A stretch of DNA of 64,000 bases from Streptomyces xinghaiensis S187 (GTDB lineage: Bacteria; Actinomycetota; Actinomycetes; Streptomycetales; Streptomycetaceae), in the NCBI RefSeq assembly GCF_000220705.2, contig NZ_CP023202.1, positions 3,844,001 through 3,908,000 of the forward strand, in the 5' to 3' direction. The notes under the pieces were generated by a model. The model saw only the letters and a program-made list of their open reading frames with translations, was not told the origin of the DNA and did not search any database. The position numbers and the translations under genes are program-made. Below are positions 30,909-38,368 of this stretch, in pieces (the first letter of the stretch is position 1; each line of letters starts with the position of its first letter).

Positions 30909-31109
30909 TCACTCCACGAAGTGGTCGAACTCACCTGCCTTGACGCCCTTCACCCAGGCGTCCCATTTGGCGGGGGTGGTGGTCACGATCTCCTCGGGGC
31001 TGGTGCTCTGTCTGATGTGGACCATCCCGTCCGGCCCGACGGCCACTTCGAGGTACTCCTCCTGCCCGTCCTCCACGAAGCTCGGCCGCTGCCAGTCGAG
31101 TTCCGGCAT
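30909..31109 (-). CDS. Orphan DUF397-like small protein
   Basis: The 66-residue acidic protein (MPELDWQRPSFVEDG...) shows the DUF397 pattern: an N-terminal W followed by a short strand, a middle VAVGPDGMVHIRQS and the closing TPAKWDAWVKGVKAGEFD. DUF397 proteins normally accompany an XRE/DUF5753 regulator, as at 51.6-52.6 kb. Here no such regulator is adjacent. It is upstream of and same-strand with the cmd operon but separated by that operon's promoter. Confidence 0.75.
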   Translation of the reverse strand: MPELDWQRPSFVEDGQEEYLEVAVGPDGMVHIRQSTSPEEIVTTTPAKWDAWVKGVKAGEFDHFVE

Positions 31110-31361
31110 GATGTCCTTCCTTGACGTGCCGTCGGGCCCGCTACCGGCGTCCCCGGTCGCGTGTCCCGGTCTCCCTCGCATGGGACCGCGCCGCCGCTTC
31201 CAGGTCAAGGGCGATCCGTGGGTCTGCCTCCGTGCCCCCGGCCATGCGCCCGGGTGTTCGAGCGTGACCCCCGGTGCGCCGTCGCGGGCGCAGGGGTGCC
31301 GGCTGTACCGTTCAGCGTCGAACAGCCGCTGGAATGCCGGGTTTTGGGGAATGGTGGAGGC

Positions 31362-32363
31362 ATGCGGAAGGTCTGGCTGGGCGTCGGCGTCGGTTTCGGG
31401 CTGCTCTCGTGCTTCCTCGGGCTGCTGGTGATCGGGGTCTACACCGCGGCGTCGAACCTCGTCGGCGGCGGGAGCGTGCGGGGCCTGGCCGAGAACGCCG
31501 TCCCGGCCGCGTACCGGGCGCTGGTGGACCAGTGGGGCCGGCGCTGCTCGCAGATCAGCCCGTCGCTGCTGGCGGCGCAGCTGTACCAGGAGAGCGGCTG
31601 GAACCCGAAGGCGCAGAGCCCCGCGGCCGCGCAGGGCATCGCACAGTTCATCCCGGGCACCTGGTCGGCGCACGGTGTGGACGCCAACGGCGACGGCCAG
31701 GCCAATGTCTGGGACCCGGAGGACGCCATTCCGTCGGCGGCCCTGTACGACTGCAAACTGGCCTCCTATGTGAAGGACGCGCCGGGGGACCCGACCGCGA
31801 ACATGCTGGCGGCGTACAACGCGGGCCCGTACGCGGTCCTCAAGTACGACGGCGTGCCGCCGTACCGGGAGACGCAGAACTATGTGAAGCGGATCACGAC
31901 CCTCGCCAAGAGCTTCGAGGCGCCGGCGGCCAAGGTGCCGGCGTCGGGGCGGGCGGCCGGGGCGATCTACTACGCGAAGGACAAGCTGGGGACCCCGTAT
32001 CTCTGGGGCGGCGACGGGACGGCGGAGGACGGCGGGCGGTTCGACTGCTCGGGGCTGACGAAGGCGGCGTACGCGAGCGTCGGGATCGAGCTGCCCCGGG
32101 TGGCCAACGACCAGTACAACGCCGGAGCGCATCCGTCGCGGGACGAGCTGCTCCCGGGCGATCTGGTGTTCTTCTCCGACGATCTGACGGACTCCCGGGC
32201 GATCCGGCATGTGGGGATCTATGTCGGCGGCGGCTATATGATCAATGCGCCCTACACCGGCGCCGAGATCCGTTACGACAAGATCGACAGCCCGGACTAC
32301 TTCGGTGCCACCAGAGTGACCGCGGACGGCGCGGCGGCCCTGCCCCGGCGGGATTCCGCCTAG
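31362..32363 (+). CDS. Membrane-anchored muramidase/transglycosylase - NlpC/P60 endopeptidase
   Basis: The 333-residue bifunctional cell-wall hydrolase has a membrane anchor at about 4-27 and a lytic transglycosylase-like domain with catalytic Glu in QESGWNPKAQ, continuing SPAAAQGIAQFIPGTW and MLAAYNAGP. A C-terminal NlpC/P60 domain carries Cys in FDCSGLT, His in RHVGIYVG and Asn in MINAPYTG. Together the domains could cut both the glycan strand and the stem peptide. VirB1-type enzymes of this layout accompany type IV secretion and conjugation systems, so its position opposite the cmd operon is suggestive. GGAGG at 31356-31360 sits directly before the ATG at 31362. Confidence 0.88.
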   Translation: MRKVWLGVGVGFGLLSCFLGLLVIGVYTAASNLVGGGSVRGLAENAVPAAYRALVDQWGRRCSQISPSLLAAQLYQESGWNPKAQSPAAAQGIAQFIPGTWSAHGVDANGDGQANVWDPEDAIPSAALYDCKLASYVKDAPGDPTANMLAAYNAGPYAVLKYDGVPPYRETQNYVKRITTLAKSFEAPAAKVPASGRAAGAIYYAKDKLGTPYLWGGDGTAEDGGRFDCSGLTKAAYASVGIELPRVANDQYNAGAHPSRDELLPGDLVFFSDDLTDSRAIRHVGIYVGGGYMINAPYTGAEIRYDKIDSPDYFGATRVTADGAAALPRRDSA

Positions 32364-32664
32364 CGCGGGCGCGGCGGCGACGCGCGGGCCCGCACCGTCC
32401 GGCTGCCGGACGCCGGGCCGCCGCTGACGGCCCGTAGAGTGACGGATGAGGCCGCGCCTCCCCGACTCCCCGCGGGTCCGCGTCGCTGAACTGCGACGAC
32501 GGGTCACCCTTCGGTAACAGCCCGATGCCCGTTCGGTGGAGAGCGGAACACCCGGCCGGTCCCCGCCGTTCTCCGGCCGGGACAGCGGGAGGCGACTCCT
32601 CTTTCTGACGGGGGCGGCGGATCGACGGACATGAGCAAGCGCTAGAGACAAGGGGCCGTGGCAC
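32364..32664. other. 301-base intergenic region before the PAP2 gene
   Basis: The region contains a 17-base palindrome CGTCCGGC-T-GCCGGACG (32396-32412) soon after the upstream stop. It also contains a 9-base inverted pair CCCGGCCGG / CCGGCCGGG (32551-32559 and 32573-32581). Either could act as a terminator. No gene or clear promoter was seen. Confidence 0.35.
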
Positions 32665-33381
32665 ATGGCTGGACTGGAGGCGGGGTCACCGGTGTCGGAG
32701 ACCACGGGAGAGCCGGGCCCCGATGTGGACCTGCTCTACGACATCAACGGCCTGACGGCCGGCACCCCGCACTGGTTCGACCGGGTCATGGAGTGGACCG
32801 GCGAGTACGGCACCGTCTTCGCGCTGCTGCTGCTGGTCGTCTGGTGCTGGTGGTCCGTCAGGAAGCGGCCGGACGCTCCGCTCGCCGTGGCCGGTCTGGT
32901 CTGGGCTCCGCTCGCCACCGGTCTGGCGCTGCTCGTCAACATCCCCATCCGCAACTTCGTCGAACGCCCCAGACCCTTCCTCGACCACCAGGGCCTCAAG
33001 GTCCTGGTGGACGGGAAGACCGACTACTCCTTCGTCAGCGACCACTCCACGATGGCGATGGCCATGGCGGTCGGCGTCTTTGTCGTGCACCGCAGGTTCG
33101 GGCTGGCGGCGATCTTCCTCGCGGTGCTGGCCGGCTTCTGCCGGATCTACATGGGCGTGCACTACCCGACCGATGTGATCGGCGGCTTCGCCCTCGGCAC
33201 GGCGGTCACCCTGCTGCTCGCGCCGCTGGCCATGGCCATGCTCACCCCGCTGACCCGCACGGTCGCGGGCTCACGGGCCGGCTGGCTCGTCCAGAGCCGC
33301 GCCGCCCGCGCTGCCGGACCCCGGGGCGGCTCGGCGGGCACGCACCCGGCCGAGGACCACGAGAGCAACCTCGCGGCCTGA
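32665..33381 (+). CDS. PAP2-family membrane phosphatase
   Basis: The 238-residue integral membrane lipid phosphatase-type protein has about five helices. The three PAP2 motifs are present: VERPRP at about 98-103 (KxxxxxxRP type), SDHS at about 121-124 (PSGH equivalent) and RIYMGVHYPTDVIGG (SRxxxxxHxxxD equivalent). The active site should face the outside. Related proteins remove phosphate from undecaprenyl pyrophosphate or phosphatidic acid; which substrate applies is not visible. AAGGGG lies upstream of the ATG. The C-terminal 35 residues are Ala/Gly-rich and probably disordered. Confidence 0.87.
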   Translation: MAGLEAGSPVSETTGEPGPDVDLLYDINGLTAGTPHWFDRVMEWTGEYGTVFALLLLVVWCWWSVRKRPDAPLAVAGLVWAPLATGLALLVNIPIRNFVERPRPFLDHQGLKVLVDGKTDYSFVSDHSTMAMAMAVGVFVVHRRFGLAAIFLAVLAGFCRIYMGVHYPTDVIGGFALGTAVTLLLAPLAMAMLTPLTRTVAGSRAGWLVQSRAARAAGPRGGSAGTHPAEDHESNLAA

Positions 33382-33530
33382 GCCCGCAGGAGCCCGCACA
33401 CCCGCACGAGCCCGGACCCCTCCGCCCCTGTCACCGGAACCGGTGGTACGGGGAACCGGTACGGGCCGCGCACCGCGTCACCGCCGCCGGGAACCCGGCC
33501 CGGCCGCACGCCACGGGACGGCTACGGGTG

Positions 33531-33782
33531 TCAGGCCGCCGGCCCGGACACCTCCCGCGCCGCGGTGTTCCCCGGATGTGACGCGGCGTCCGCCCGCGCC
33601 TTCGCGCGGGCCCGTCTCGCGGGGCCGGCCCAGCCGCAGGAGCAGCGGGCCAGGGTGAACGCCCCGCGTTCGGTGGTCTCGGTCAGATGGTCCTCATCCC
33701 GCACGGAGCGGTCCTCGGGAACTTGCCGGCGCACCCCGCCACGGTACCGCCGTAACGACCGGCCGGGCGCGGTCGTTGGCAA
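33531..33782 (-). CDS. Small conserved-looking protein with a CSCGW motif
   Basis: The predicted protein is about 83 residues and ends with a recognisable core, TLARCSCGWAGPARRARAKA followed by RADAASHPG. The CxC-G-W pattern followed by basic helices recalls short Streptomyces proteins that may bind zinc or nucleic acid. The start is uncertain: an internal GTG about 17 residues in is possible. It lies between two plus-strand genes on the opposite strand, and no function can be assigned. Confidence 0.45.
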   Translation of the reverse strand: MPTTAPGRSLRRYRGGVRRQVPEDRSVRDEDHLTETTERGAFTLARCSCGWAGPARRARAKARADAASHPGNTAAREVSGPAA

Positions 33783-33822
33783 TTCACCGAGTTACCGCGG
33801 GTCTCCTGGGGGTGCGCAGCCG

Positions 33823-34662
33823 ATGGTGGTGCAGCGACGCAAGGTCGGGGCCGTCGTGCTGGGCCTGGCGGCCGGCCTGACGGCGGGCTGTTCCGGCCCG
33901 GGAGTGGTGGCCGCCGACGAGCGGTCGGCGGCCCGCCATCTCGCCCTGGTGCAGCGCACAGCCGATGTGCTGGTGCGGTCCGGCAGTTCCCGGGCCCGTA
34001 CGTCCCTGGAGACCGCCAACGGCGGCACCCGGGTCACCATCCGGGGCGCGGGCGGGTTCGATTTCGGCGCGCGGCTCGGCCGGCTGACGGTCGTCCTGCC
34101 GGCGGACGCGGCCGGCGAGACGGGGCACCGGCCGGTCACCGAGGTCCTCGCGCCCGGCGAGCTGTACCTGAAGAACCGCGGGGCGGGGGTGCCCGCCGAC
34201 AAGTGGGTGCGGATCCATACCGCCGCGCTGGCCGACGGGAACCTGGTGACGGGCGGCGCGACGGACCCCCTGGCGGCGGCCGAGCTCCTGCGCGGCGCCC
34301 GCGAGGTGACGTATGTCGGCGAGGCCCGGGCGGAGCGTGACGGCACGCTCGTACGCCACTACCGGGGCACGGCCGACATCCGCCGGGCCGCGGCACGGGC
34401 GGCGCATGTGCGCGGGGCCCTCCGCGCCGCGGCGCGCGGTTTCCGCATCCGTTCGGTGCCGTTCGACGTCTTCCTGGACGAGCGGGGGCGGCTGCGGAAG
34501 GTCCGGCACCGCTTCACCCTCTCCCGGAATCCCGGGGGCGGGGGCGCGGAGCTGCAGGTGGTCTCCACGACCGTCCTGTACGCCTTCGGGACGCGGGTGG
34601 ACGTGGAGCTGCCGCCGGAGCGGGACATCTACTCGGGGGCGGTCGCCGTGACCGGTGCCTAG
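33823..34662 (+). CDS. Secreted lipoprotein (LppX/LprG-like fold possible)
   Basis: The 279-residue protein has a lipoprotein signal: MVVQRRKVGAVVLGLAAG, then lipobox LTAG-C with Cys23 as the lipidation site. The mature part alternates beta strands and short helices with repeated phrases such as VTIRGAGGFDFGARLG, PGELYLKNRG and VPFDVFLDERGRLRKV. These are typical of actinobacterial lipoproteins of the LolA-like LppX/LprG class. The substrate is unknown. The ATG at 33823 begins the signal peptide; the open frame runs further upstream but that part is low-complexity. Confidence 0.8.
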   Translation: MVVQRRKVGAVVLGLAAGLTAGCSGPGVVAADERSAARHLALVQRTADVLVRSGSSRARTSLETANGGTRVTIRGAGGFDFGARLGRLTVVLPADAAGETGHRPVTEVLAPGELYLKNRGAGVPADKWVRIHTAALADGNLVTGGATDPLAAAELLRGAREVTYVGEARAERDGTLVRHYRGTADIRRAAARAAHVRGALRAAARGFRIRSVPFDVFLDERGRLRKVRHRFTLSRNPGGGGAELQVVSTTVLYAFGTRVDVELPPERDIYSGAVAVTGA

Positions 34663-34826
34663 AGCCCCGAGTGCGCCCGGGGGTACGCCCCGCGCACCGG
34701 CGGGGGTACCCGGTGGGGCGGGGGTAAATGGTCCGTCCGTGCCATGCGCGCTATGTGTCCGGCTCCCTACGCTGGGCTGTGCGCGAGGACGAGCGGTCGG
34801 AGCTCGTGGAGGAGGAGGTGACACGG

Positions 34827-35027
34827 GTGTCGATGTCCTGCCATATCACCCGGAGGGTCCAGGACCATCTGGCCCTCGCCGAGATCGAGCTGTGCGGGGA
34901 GCTGATGATCGCGGCTTCGGCGGCGGTGGAGGAGCGGCTCAGCCCGGACCGCATCGACGAGGTGCTGAAGGTGGGCGGGAAGCCGCCGGGCCGGCGGGGC
35001 CGGTGCATCGCCCCGCGGGGCGACTGA
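34827..35027 (+). CDS. Short hypothetical protein
   Basis: The 66-residue protein begins VSMSCHITRRVQDHL. It has two amphipathic helices (LALAEIELCGELMIAASAAVEE; DRIDEVLKVG) and a basic Gly/Arg tail. A strong purine-rich ribosome site, GGAGGAGGAGG (34808-34818), lies eight bases before the GTG at 34827, the main reason to call it a gene. The ATG at 34833 is an alternative. No family is recognised. Confidence 0.55.
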   Translation: MSMSCHITRRVQDHLALAEIELCGELMIAASAAVEERLSPDRIDEVLKVGGKPPGRRGRCIAPRGD

Positions 35028-35226
35028 GCCGTCTCCCCGGCGGGGCGGTCCCCGGCGGGGTTCCGGGCGCACGCGCGGCTCCTGGCGCGGCGCCCCGGCC
35101 GGCCCCGGGCCGGGACGGTCGTCCTCGTACGCGCTCCCCGCGCTCCCCGCGCCCGGCGCGTGCCCCGTGCGTTCTCCCCGGATCCCCAGGACTCCCCGGA
35201 CTCCCCGGATTCCGGGGACCCGGCCC
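35028..35226. terminator. Gap with candidate csoR terminator
   Basis: Just past the csoR stop, TCCCCGG (35202-35208) and CCGGGGA (35212-35218) form a seven-base stem with a three-base loop. It is embedded in a run of ACTCCCCGG microrepeats (about 35190-35210). No gene was found in the rest of the gap. Confidence 0.4.
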
Positions 35227-35529
35227 TCAGGTGCGGAGCAGGCGGGCGATGGCCGCGGTCGCCTCGGCCACCTTGGCGTCGATCTCCGGGCCCCCCTCGG
35301 CGGCGGCCGCGGCGACGCAGTGCCGCAGGTGTTCCTCGAGGAGCTGGAGCGCGAAGGACTGGAGCGCCTTGGTGGAGGCGGAGACCTGGGTGAGTATGTC
35401 GATGCAGTAGACGTCCTCCTCGACCATCCGCTGGAGGCCGCGGACCTGGCCCTCGATCCGGCGGAGCCGTTTGAGGTGCTGGTCCTTCTGCTGGCTGTAG
35501 CCGTGCACGCCGGTCTCCGTGGCTGTCAT
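35227..35529 (-). CDS. csoR: Copper-sensing transcriptional repressor CsoR
   Basis: The 100-residue all-helical repressor carries the Cu(I) ligand set Cys42 (VYCIDIL), His67 and Cys71 (EEHLRHCV), the C-H-C signature of CsoR. QHLKRLRRIEGQVRGLQRM is the basic DNA-contact helix. Binding of Cu(I) releases the tetramer from its operator. Synteny fits the characterised S. lividans CsoR. GGAGG precedes the ATG at 35529. No copper exporter or chaperone gene is adjacent, so its main targets must be elsewhere. It is divergent from the DUF47-pit genes. Confidence 0.92.
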   Translation of the reverse strand: MTATETGVHGYSQQKDQHLKRLRRIEGQVRGLQRMVEEDVYCIDILTQVSASTKALQSFALQLLEEHLRHCVAAAAAEGGPEIDAKVAEATAAIARLLRT

Positions 35530-35612
35530 GGCGTCCTCCCGTGGTGGCGCGAGGCGCTCGGCCTCATCGGTGGTGAACCGGGCAAGGCGGCGGAACCGGT
35601 GCAACCGGCACA

Positions 35613-35631
35613 TATACCCCTGCCCGGTATA
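35613..35631. promoter_or_regulatory. Candidate CsoR operator (TATACC-N7-GGTATA)
   Basis: A perfect inverted repeat TATACC (35613-35618) / GGTATA (35626-35631) flanks CCTGCCC. G/C-centred TATACC repeats are typical CsoR targets. It lies 84 bases upstream of csoR and within the divergent region shared with the DUF47 gene. Confidence 0.6.
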
Positions 35632-35777
35632 GGGTACCGGATTTGGAAGCGGGTTCCGGGACTGCGGGCTGGGTACGCTGTCCGGTGCCGGGCGGAGGAC
35701 GACCGGTTAACCGTGGCCGGATCGATGCGCTTAGCATCGGCTCCGTCCGACATCCGATGCACCCCAAGGAACCCGAC

Positions 35778-36398
35778 GTGCGCTTTCGTCTGACCCCCCG
35801 GGAGACGAGCTTCTACGACATGTTCGCCGCCTCCGCGGACAACATCGTCACCGGCTCGAAGCTCCTGATGGAACTGCTCGGCGCGGAGCCCGCCGGACGA
35901 AGTGAGATCGCCGACCGGATGCGGGCCGCGGAGCACGCCGGGGACGATGCCACGCATGCCATCTTCCACCAGCTGAACTCCTCCTTCATCACCCCGTTCG
36001 ACCGCGAGGACATCTACTCCCTGGCCTCCTCGCTCGACGACATCATGGACTTCATGGAGGAGGCCGTCGACCTGGTCGTCCTGTACCAGATCGAGACGCT
36101 GCCGAAGGGGGTCGACCAGCAGATCGAGGTGCTGGCGCGGGCCGCCGAGCTGACCGCCGAGGCGATGCCCAACCTCCGCACCATGACGAACCTCACCGAG
36201 TACTGGATCGAGGTCAACCGCCTGGAGAACCAGGCCGACCAGATCCACCGCAAGCTGCTGGCCCAGCTCTTCAACGGCAAGTACGACGCCATGGACGTGC
36301 TGAAGCTCAAGCAGATCGTGGACGTGCTGGAGGAGGCCGCGGACGCTTTCGAACACGTGGCCAATACGGTCGAGACCATCGCCGTCAAGGAGTCCTGA
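35778..36398 (+). CDS. DUF47 / PhoU-like phosphate transport accessory protein
   Basis: The 206-residue helical protein is of the DUF47 family, which pairs with Pit transporters. It is built of two PhoU-like three-helix bundles; acidic metal-binding patches are visible in AEHAGDDATHAIFH and in DREDIYSLASSLDDIMDFMEE split across neighbouring helices, with VNRLENQADQIHRK in the second half. It probably regulates Pit activity. The GTG at 35778 has AAGGA seven bases upstream and gives the family N-terminus VRFRLTPRE. Six bases separate it from the pit start, so the two form an operon. Confidence 0.9.
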   Translation: MRFRLTPRETSFYDMFAASADNIVTGSKLLMELLGAEPAGRSEIADRMRAAEHAGDDATHAIFHQLNSSFITPFDREDIYSLASSLDDIMDFMEEAVDLVVLYQIETLPKGVDQQIEVLARAAELTAEAMPNLRTMTNLTEYWIEVNRLENQADQIHRKLLAQLFNGKYDAMDVLKLKQIVDVLEEAADAFEHVANTVETIAVKES

Positions 36399-36404
36399 CC
36401 CCCG

Positions 36405-37403
36405 GTGGACACCTTCGCACTCATTGTCACCATCGGGGTCGCGCTCGGCTTCACCTACACCAACGGTTTCCACGACTCCGCGAACGCCATCGCGACCTCC
36501 GTCTCGACGCGCGCGCTGACCCCGCGGGTGGCGCTGCTGATGGCCGCCGTCATGAACCTGGCCGGTGCCTTCCTGGGCAGCGGGGTCGCCAAGACCGTCA
36601 GCCAGGGCCTGATCGAGACGCCCAGCGGCTCGCGCGGGATGGCGATCCTCTTCGCCGCCCTGGTGGGCGCCGTGGTCTGGAACATGATCACCTGGTACTT
36701 CGGGCTGCCGTCGAGTTCCAGCCACGCGCTCTTCGGCGGCATGGTGGGCGCCGCCCTCGCCGGCTCCATCGCCGTCTACTGGATGGGGGTCGTCGAGAAG
36801 GTCGTCATCCCGATGTTCCTGTCGCCGCTGGTGGGCATGGCTCTGGGCTATCTGGCCATGACCGCCATCCTGTGGATGTTCCGCCGCGCCAACCCGCACA
36901 AGGCCAAGCGCCACTTCCGGATCGCGCAGACGGTCTCGGCGGCCGGCATGGCGCTGGGCCACGGCCTCCAGGACGCGCAGAAGACCATGGGCATCGTGGT
37001 GATGGCGCTGGTCATCGCCGATGTCGAGGACTACGGCGACCAGATCCCGGTCTGGGTGAAGGTCTCCTGTGCCCTGATGCTCTCGCTCGGCACCTACGCG
37101 GGCGGCTGGCGGATCATGCGGACCCTCGGCCGGCGGATCATCGAGCTCGACCCGCCGCAGGGCTTCGCCGCGGAGACCACGGCCGCCTCGGTGATGTACA
37201 CCGCCTCGTTCATGTTCCACGCGCCGATCTCCACGACCCACGTCATCACCTCGGCGATCATGGGCGTGGGTTCGACCCGGCGGCTCAAGGCGGTCCGCTG
37301 GGGCGTGGCCAAGAACATCGTGATGGGCTGGTTCATCACCATGCCGGCCGCGGCGCTCGTCGCGGCGGTCTCCTTCTGGGCCGTGAGCCTCTTCTTCGGC
37401 TGA
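36405..37403 (+). CDS. pitH1: Low-affinity inorganic phosphate transporter, Pit family
   Basis: The 332-residue integral membrane Pi:H+ symporter, probably of metal-phosphate complexes, has about ten helices. It carries the duplicated Pit signature: NGFHDSANAIATS near the N-terminus and APISTTHVITSAIMGVG in the second half. The first-half partner of the latter is LPSSSSHALFGGMVGAA. It is translated from a GTG six bases after the DUF47 stop. In S. coelicolor the equivalent gene next to pst is called pitH1; the symbol here follows that synteny. It converges on pstB across a shared terminator. Confidence 0.9.
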   Translation: MDTFALIVTIGVALGFTYTNGFHDSANAIATSVSTRALTPRVALLMAAVMNLAGAFLGSGVAKTVSQGLIETPSGSRGMAILFAALVGAVVWNMITWYFGLPSSSSHALFGGMVGAALAGSIAVYWMGVVEKVVIPMFLSPLVGMALGYLAMTAILWMFRRANPHKAKRHFRIAQTVSAAGMALGHGLQDAQKTMGIVVMALVIADVEDYGDQIPVWVKVSCALMLSLGTYAGGWRIMRTLGRRIIELDPPQGFAAETTAASVMYTASFMFHAPISTTHVITSAIMGVGSTRRLKAVRWGVAKNIVMGWFITMPAAALVAAVSFWAVSLFFG

Positions 37404-37460
37404 GGCCCGCCCGCCGCCCGCGCGAGGCCGCCCGCCCCTCCCGTCCCGCCACAGACAAAC

Positions 37461-37494
37461 AGGGCCCGCCCCCGGGAAGCCGGGAGCGGGCCCT
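37461..37494. terminator. Bidirectional terminator between pit and pstB
   Basis: AGGGCCCGCCCCCGG (37461-37475) pairs with CCGGGAGCGGGCCCT (37480-37494) with one mismatch around a GAAG loop. It sits between the two convergent operons. Confidence 0.8.
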
Positions 37495-37535
37495 TCGTCT
37501 TGCGGTGGCACCGCCATGCAGCACCGCGAGACGGG

Positions 37536-38312
37536 CTATCCGAAGCGGCCGGAGATGTAGTCCTCGGTCGCCTGCACGGAGGGGTTGGAGAAGATCCGCT
37601 CGGTCTCGTCGATCTCGATGAGCTTGCCGGGCTGGCCGACGGCCGACAGGTTGAAGAAGGCCGTACGGTCCGAGACGCGCGCCGCCTGCTGCATGTTGTG
37701 CGTCACGATGACGATCGTGAAGCGCTCCTTGAGCTCGCAGATCAGGTCCTCGATGGCGAGGGTCGAGATGGGGTCCAGGGCCGAGCAGGGCTCGTCCATC
37801 AGCAGCACCTGCGGTTCGACCGCGATGGCGCGGGCGATGCAGAGCCGCTGCTGCTGGCCGCCGGAGAGGCCGGAACCGGGCTTGTTGAGCCGGTCCTTGA
37901 CCTCGTTCCAGAGGTTGGCCCCCTTGAGCGACTTCTCGACGATCGTGTCCAGCTCGCGCTTCTTGTGCGAGCCGTTGAGGCGCAGGCCGGCCGCGACGTT
38001 GTCGTAGATCGACATGGTCGGGAAGGGGTTGGGGCGCTGGAAGACCATGCCGACGGTGCGGCGTACGGCGACCGGGTCGACCTGGGAGCCGTAGAGGTTC
38101 TCGTCGTCCAGCATCACCTTGCCCTCGACGCGGCCGCCGGGGGTGACCTCGTGCATCCGGTTGAGGGTGCGGAGGAAGGTGGACTTGCCGCAGCCGGACG
38201 GGCCGATGAAGGCCGTCACGGACCGCGGCTCGACCGTCATGGAGATGTCTTCGATCGCCTTGTGGCCGCCGTAGTAGGCACTGAGGCCGCTGACGTCGAT
38301 GCGCTTGGCCAT
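37536..38312 (-). CDS. pstB: Phosphate ABC transporter ATP-binding protein PstB
   Basis: The 258-residue ATPase of the high-affinity phosphate importer has Walker A GPSGCGKST at about 37-45 and the Q-loop in GMVFQRPNPFP. The signature LSGGQQQRLCIARA, Walker B VLLMDEPCSALD and the switch His in VTHNM complete the active site. It is 56 bases downstream of pstA and is the last gene of pstSCAB. All catalytic residues are intact. Confidence 0.97.
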   Translation of the reverse strand: MAKRIDVSGLSAYYGGHKAIEDISMTVEPRSVTAFIGPSGCGKSTFLRTLNRMHEVTPGGRVEGKVMLDDENLYGSQVDPVAVRRTVGMVFQRPNPFPTMSIYDNVAAGLRLNGSHKKRELDTIVEKSLKGANLWNEVKDRLNKPGSGLSGGQQQRLCIARAIAVEPQVLLMDEPCSALDPISTLAIEDLICELKERFTIVIVTHNMQQAARVSDRTAFFNLSAVGQPGKLIEIDETERIFSNPSVQATEDYISGRFG

Positions 38313-38368
38313 GGTGTTGCTCGCAATCGTGTGGGATGGCCCCGGGCACGGAGCCGCATATCGGTGCC

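Noticed and set aside
22962..32363. Integrative conjugative element
   Set aside because: No integrase, relaxase, excisionase, tRNA attachment site or flanking direct repeat is seen, and base composition matches the surrounding core genome.
34728..34826. Extended N-terminus of the short protein at 34827
   Set aside because: The strong GGAGGAGGAGG ribosome site lies inside the extension, directly before the GTG at 34827.
35190..35220. ACTCCCCGG microrepeats, considered as a CRISPR-like or VNTR array
   Set aside because: Units are about nine bases with no spacers; this is simple slippage next to a small hairpin.
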